From NCBI GenBank assembly GCA_009699605.1, contig WLNW01000008.1:1-44202 (forward strand): a stretch of 44,202 nt of DNA, read 5' to 3'. Positions 41,594 to 44,202 of the stretch are shown piece after piece; within the stretch, counting starts at the first letter, position 1; each line of letters starts with the position of its first letter. The position numbers and the translations under genes were made by a program. Source of the stretch: Actinomycetota bacterium. Its GTDB lineage: Bacteria > Actinomycetota > Acidimicrobiia > Acidimicrobiales > WLNW01. Below the pieces are notes generated by a model. That model searched no databases, was not told where the DNA came from, and saw only the letters and a list, made by a program, of their open reading frames with translations.

Positions 41594-43033
41594 ATGCCAA
41601 CGGCTGCGGAGATCCGCGAACAACTCGATCATCCGATCATCGACTGTGACGGGCACATCCGCGAGTTCATGCCCGCGGTGTTGCCCTACCTGCGCGAGTC
41701 GCTCGGGCAGCGATTGTTCGATCGGTTCACCTCCGAAGGCTCGGCGTTGACCCGGAGCTACCAAGGCGGGGGCACCGCCGAGCGGGCGCGCACGCGCGCG
41801 CCGCAAGGAGCATGGTGGGCGTCGCCCACGAAGAACACGCTCGACCGCACCACCGCGCAGACGCCGCGTCTGATGTACGACCGCCTCGACGAGCTGGGGC
41901 TCGACTACGCAGTGCTGTACCCCACGCTCGCGTTCGGCACCACAGGCATCGATGACGCCGAGCTTCGGCTCGGCCTGGTGCGCGGGTACAACGAGTTCTT
42001 CGCCGATGTGTACGGCCCGTACCGCGACCGCATGACCGTGGCCGGACTCATCCCGATGCACACCGTCGACGAAGCCCTCGCCGAGCTCGACTTCTGCCAC
42101 GCCGCCGGGCTCAAGGTGGTGTCAATCCCGCACGGCGTGACGCGTCCAATTCCGTCGCCGCTGGTGACCGACGAGTCGCCGTACCTGTGGCCGGGCCAGC
42201 GTCACTGGGTCGACACGTTCGGCCTCGACAGCAACCTCGACTACGACCCGGTGTGGCAGCGCCACCGCGACCTCGGGTTCGCGATCACCGCGCACGGCGG
42301 CATGACGCTGCCAGTCGGCGTGTACAGCTCGATCAGCAGCTTCACGTACAACCACATGGGTTCCTTCGTGGCGATGATGTACCCGCTCGCGAAGTCGATG
42401 TTCCTCGGCGGGGTCACGGCGCGCTTTCCCGACCTGCCCATCGCCTACCTCGAGTGCGGAGTCGCGTGGGCCTGCTTCATGTTGCATGACCTCGTCGAGC
42501 ACTGGGAGAAGCGCAGCCGCGACGCTATCGAGTGGACCAACCCTGCGAACCTCGACCTCGTCGAGATGGAACGGCTCATGCGCGCGCATGCTGGCGATTT
42601 CGCGTCGCTCGAAGATCGGCTAGCCGAGTACATCGCACCGTTGGCCAACCCGGTGATGACCCCGGACTGCCTCGACGAGTGGGTGCACGTCGCGATCGAA
42701 CAGGCCGAGGACATCCGCACGCGATTCGTCGACTCGTTCTACTTCGGGTGCGAGGCCGATGATCGCACCACCGCGTTCGCATTCTCGCCGGCCAACGAGT
42801 TCGGCGCGTCGTTGCGCGCCGTGCTCAGCTCCGACATCAGCCACTGGGACGTGCGCGACATGAACCGCGTGCTGCCCCACGCGTACTCATTGGTCGAGTC
42901 GGGCATCCTCACGCCCGAGCAGTTCGAGGCGTTCACGTTCCGCAACCCGTACGAGTTGCACACCGCGGTGAACCCCGACTTCTTCGAAGGCACCGTGGTC
43001 GCCGACGCGGTGCGCTCGGCACGCAATAGCTGA
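41594..43033 (+). CDS. Amidohydrolase-2 family protein, long (479-residue) type, copy 2
   Basis: A 479-residue paralogue of the product of 15322-16764. It shares HPIIDCDGHIREF, KNTLDRTT, RLDELGLDYAVLYPT, the barrel ITAHGG, ECGVAWACFM and the closing SSDISHWDVRD. The metal-ligand candidates (Asp/His at the start, barrel His, late Asp) are present. The extra C-terminal alpha-rich region sets this pair apart from shorter amidohydrolase-2 enzymes. The ATG has GGAAGGGG upstream. It is divergent from the second P450. Both copies being next to a P450 suggests paired action on one type of substrate. Confidence 0.85.
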   Translation: MPTAAEIREQLDHPIIDCDGHIREFMPAVLPYLRESLGQRLFDRFTSEGSALTRSYQGGGTAERARTRAPQGAWWASPTKNTLDRTTAQTPRLMYDRLDELGLDYAVLYPTLAFGTTGIDDAELRLGLVRGYNEFFADVYGPYRDRMTVAGLIPMHTVDEALAELDFCHAAGLKVVSIPHGVTRPIPSPLVTDESPYLWPGQRHWVDTFGLDSNLDYDPVWQRHRDLGFAITAHGGMTLPVGVYSSISSFTYNHMGSFVAMMYPLAKSMFLGGVTARFPDLPIAYLECGVAWACFMLHDLVEHWEKRSRDAIEWTNPANLDLVEMERLMRAHAGDFASLEDRLAEYIAPLANPVMTPDCLDEWVHVAIEQAEDIRTRFVDSFYFGCEADDRTTAFAFSPANEFGASLRAVLSSDISHWDVRDMNRVLPHAYSLVESGILTPEQFEAFTFRNPYELHTAVNPDFFEGTVVADAVRSARNS

Positions 43034-43271
43034 GCACCATTGCCGCTGACGAGTTTTCAACGCAACGTGGCCGGGCGCGGCGCGTTTGCCCTCGACCGAG
43101 GAAAGACTGACGATGCGCCCCCAACCGCGCGGTGCCCGCGCCCCTGGTGACGGCGGCCCCGCGATCGTGCAGGAGCTCACTGCTCCAGCGATCATCGTGG
43201 CCCGGTGGATACATCGGTGAACTGCGGTCATCCACGATGGGCCTCCCCCAGCTCAGGGCACGTCTTCCCGA

Positions 43272-43294
43272 GTGTCAGACCCCCTACGTAAAGT
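43272..43294 (+). promoter_or_regulatory. PafBC/RecA-NDp-like DNA-damage promoter
   Basis: GTGTCAGAC (43272-43280) is followed by exactly 8 nt and then TAAAGT (43289-43294). The known LexA-independent mycobacterial damage promoter is TTGTCRGTG-N8-TAnnnT; six of nine upstream positions and the whole downstream element agree. TAAAGT ends 7 nt before the ATG at 43302, so the transcript should be leaderless. Confidence 0.55.
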
Positions 43295-43301
43295 CGGCTC
43301 C

Positions 43302-43556
43302 ATGAGCTCCTACGTTGGTCCTGCGCAGTTGGTCCTCCCCGATCACACGTGTGAAGTCGAGGTCAACCTCCACGAGTTCGTCGATCTCACCGACGCGCTG
43401 CAGTCGCACTGGCGCGGCGTGGTCATGAACGCCTCCTTCGAGCCGGCCGAGGTGGTCGAAGTGCACATCCGCATCCCGGGCCGTGGCGAAGCACCAGCCT
43501 CTTTGGCGGCGCGGCGGCTGGTCGGCAACGGGCTCCCACCGTTCCGGGCGAGCTGA
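43302..43556 (+). CDS. Small protein of unknown function behind a damage-type promoter
   Basis: An 84-residue, mildly acidic protein that I do not recognise. VNLHEFVDLTDALQSHW suggests a helix, and VVEVHIRIPGRGE a strand. There is no signal peptide or membrane segment. The ATG at 43302 has no ribosome-binding site and sits 7 nt after a minus-10 element, which fits leaderless expression from the PafBC-like promoter. An in-frame ATG at 43272 falls inside the promoter and is not used. It is convergent with the partial kinase-like gene, 9 bp away. 43034-43271 holds only weak alternative stems (for example 43194-43200 with 43232-43238) and no convincing gene. Confidence 0.65.
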   Translation: MSSYVGPAQLVLPDHTCEVEVNLHEFVDLTDALQSHWRGVVMNASFEPAEVVEVHIRIPGRGEAPASLAARRLVGNGLPPFRAS

Positions 43557-43565
43557 CGCCGGCCC

Positions 43566-44202
43566 TCAGTCAATGGGCCGGATGCACATCGCCGGGAACA
43601 GGCGCACCACCGGTGCATACAGCTCCTCGGTGCGCACCGCTCGCCGGTAGAGGTACCGCAGCACGGCGAGCTCGCTCACCTCGCTTACCTCGCTCTCGTT
43701 GCGAAGCAGCGCGTCGAGCGTCCGCAGGCCAGCCGGCATGTCGGTCACCGACATCCCCAACAGCTCGGTCAGCTCGGCGCACTCGATCGCCGCCACAGCC
43801 GGACCGATTCGGTGCAACCGCTCCAGCGTCTCGGTGAGCACGGCGGCCATTTCCGCTCGGTTGCGGGCGAAGTCACCGGTCACGGCGGGCAACACTTCCG
43901 TGCGGAGGTTCGCCGCGACCACGTCGTAGAGCGACGTCGGGCCCGCGGCCACATCGGGGAACGCCGGTCGCTCGAGCGTGACCCCCATGGCATCGGCGAT
44001 CGCCTCGCAGGTGAGGCGATCGTTCAGGATGCGATACGCGAGGTTCAGCGCGACTGGGTTGTGCGGATCGAGATGCTCGGTGATTGCGGCAAGTGCGATC
44101 ACCGAGCGGATGTAGAGGTGCGCGCAGTAGTACTTCACCTTGGTGACATCGACCGCAATGCCGCTCACCTGCTCGTAGTGGGCGAGCAGCTCCGAGATGT
44201 TG
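43566..44202 (-). CDS. C-terminal part of an aminoglycoside-phosphotransferase-like protein (partial)
   Basis: The frame is open to the window edge, so the N-terminus is missing; about 211 residues are seen. The first visible segment (ELLAHYEQVSGIAVDVTKVKYY) looks like the closing helices of APH-type kinases that occur near acyl-CoA enzymes. The rest is helical (TEVLPAVTGDFARNRAEMAAVL) and resembles a DUF6285-like appendage. Internal GTG codons such as 44168 are not taken as starts because similarity continues upstream of them. The assignment is tentative. Confidence 0.45.
   Translation of the reverse strand, partial: NISELLAHYEQVSGIAVDVTKVKYYCAHLYIRSVIALAAITEHLDPHNPVALNLAYRILNDRLTCEAIADAMGVTLERPAFPDVAAGPTSLYDVVAANLRTEVLPAVTGDFARNRAEMAAVLTETLERLHRIGPAVAAIECAELTELLGMSVTDMPAGLRTLDALLRNESEVSEVSELAVLRYLYRRAVRTEELYAPVVRLFPAMCIRPID

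Overview
The window is high-GC DNA that reads as an actinobacterial chromosome segment. The clues are frequent GTG and TTG starts, very strong G/C preference at third codon positions, a flavin/F420-type luciferase-like oxidoreductase, a small protein behind a PafBC-like DNA-damage promoter, and a sortase-type anchor. An Acidimicrobiia-like organism (Ilumatobacter relatives) is my best guess. It is an inference from gene content, not something the sequence proves. No rRNA, tRNA, CRISPR array, integrase or intact insertion sequence was seen.

Layout. 1-321 is the end of a surface protein with an LPXTG-like anchor. 401-1832 pairs a metal-ligand-poor amidohydrolase-fold protein with a cupin dioxygenase. 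4659-1842 (minus) is a translationally coupled operon: sulfotransferase, amidohydrolase, VOC protein. An aldo/keto reductase lies divergently from it. 10528-5977 (minus) is a compact assimilatory sulfate-reduction operon: APS reductase, precorrin-2 dehydrogenase, siroheme sulfite reductase, DUF4202 protein, TauE/SafE permease. A perfect 14-bp palindrome sits in front of it. 10771-22090 (plus) carries a class III CoA-transferase, a thiolase, an 18-bp tandem repeat, a D-aminoacylase, a 480-residue amidohydrolase, a P450, an MFS exporter, a hotdog-fold protein and an ABC-F ATPase. 22107-26874 holds an isochorismatase-fold protein lacking its catalytic triad, a HAD protein, an SDR, a limonene-epoxide-hydrolase-like enzyme, the second ligand-poor amidohydrolase-fold protein, an acyltransferase relic and an HD protein. 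27035-32216 holds a ParA ATPase, a small membrane protein, an O-methyltransferase with an unusual leader, an amidohydrolase, a NIPSNAP-like protein and an enoyl-CoA hydratase. 35711-32227 (minus) holds an ornithine-type decarboxylase, a PNPOx-fold protein, a crotonase and a luciferase-like oxidoreductase. 41400-36188 (minus) is a five-gene operon: P450, amidohydrolase, transaminase, omega-amidase-like nitrilase, SDR. 41594-43033 is a paralogue of the 480-residue amidohydrolase. The window ends in a small protein gene and a truncated kinase-like gene.

How it fits together. The dominant theme is a patchwork of small catabolic modules built around seven amidohydrolase-2 (COG2159/ACMSD-like) proteins. 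Each sits beside oxidative or acyl-CoA enzymes: P450s, cupin, epoxide hydrolase, SDRs, CoA-transferase, thiolase, crotonases. This suggests breakdown of cyclic, terpenoid or aromatic substrates to acyl-CoAs; the substrate cannot be read from the sequence. Independent of that are the sulfur operon and several unusual non-coding elements: four long intergenic hairpins (two clearly homologous), a three-site operator-like array, a leader peptide/hairpin at the O-methyltransferase, and leaderless-type promoters.
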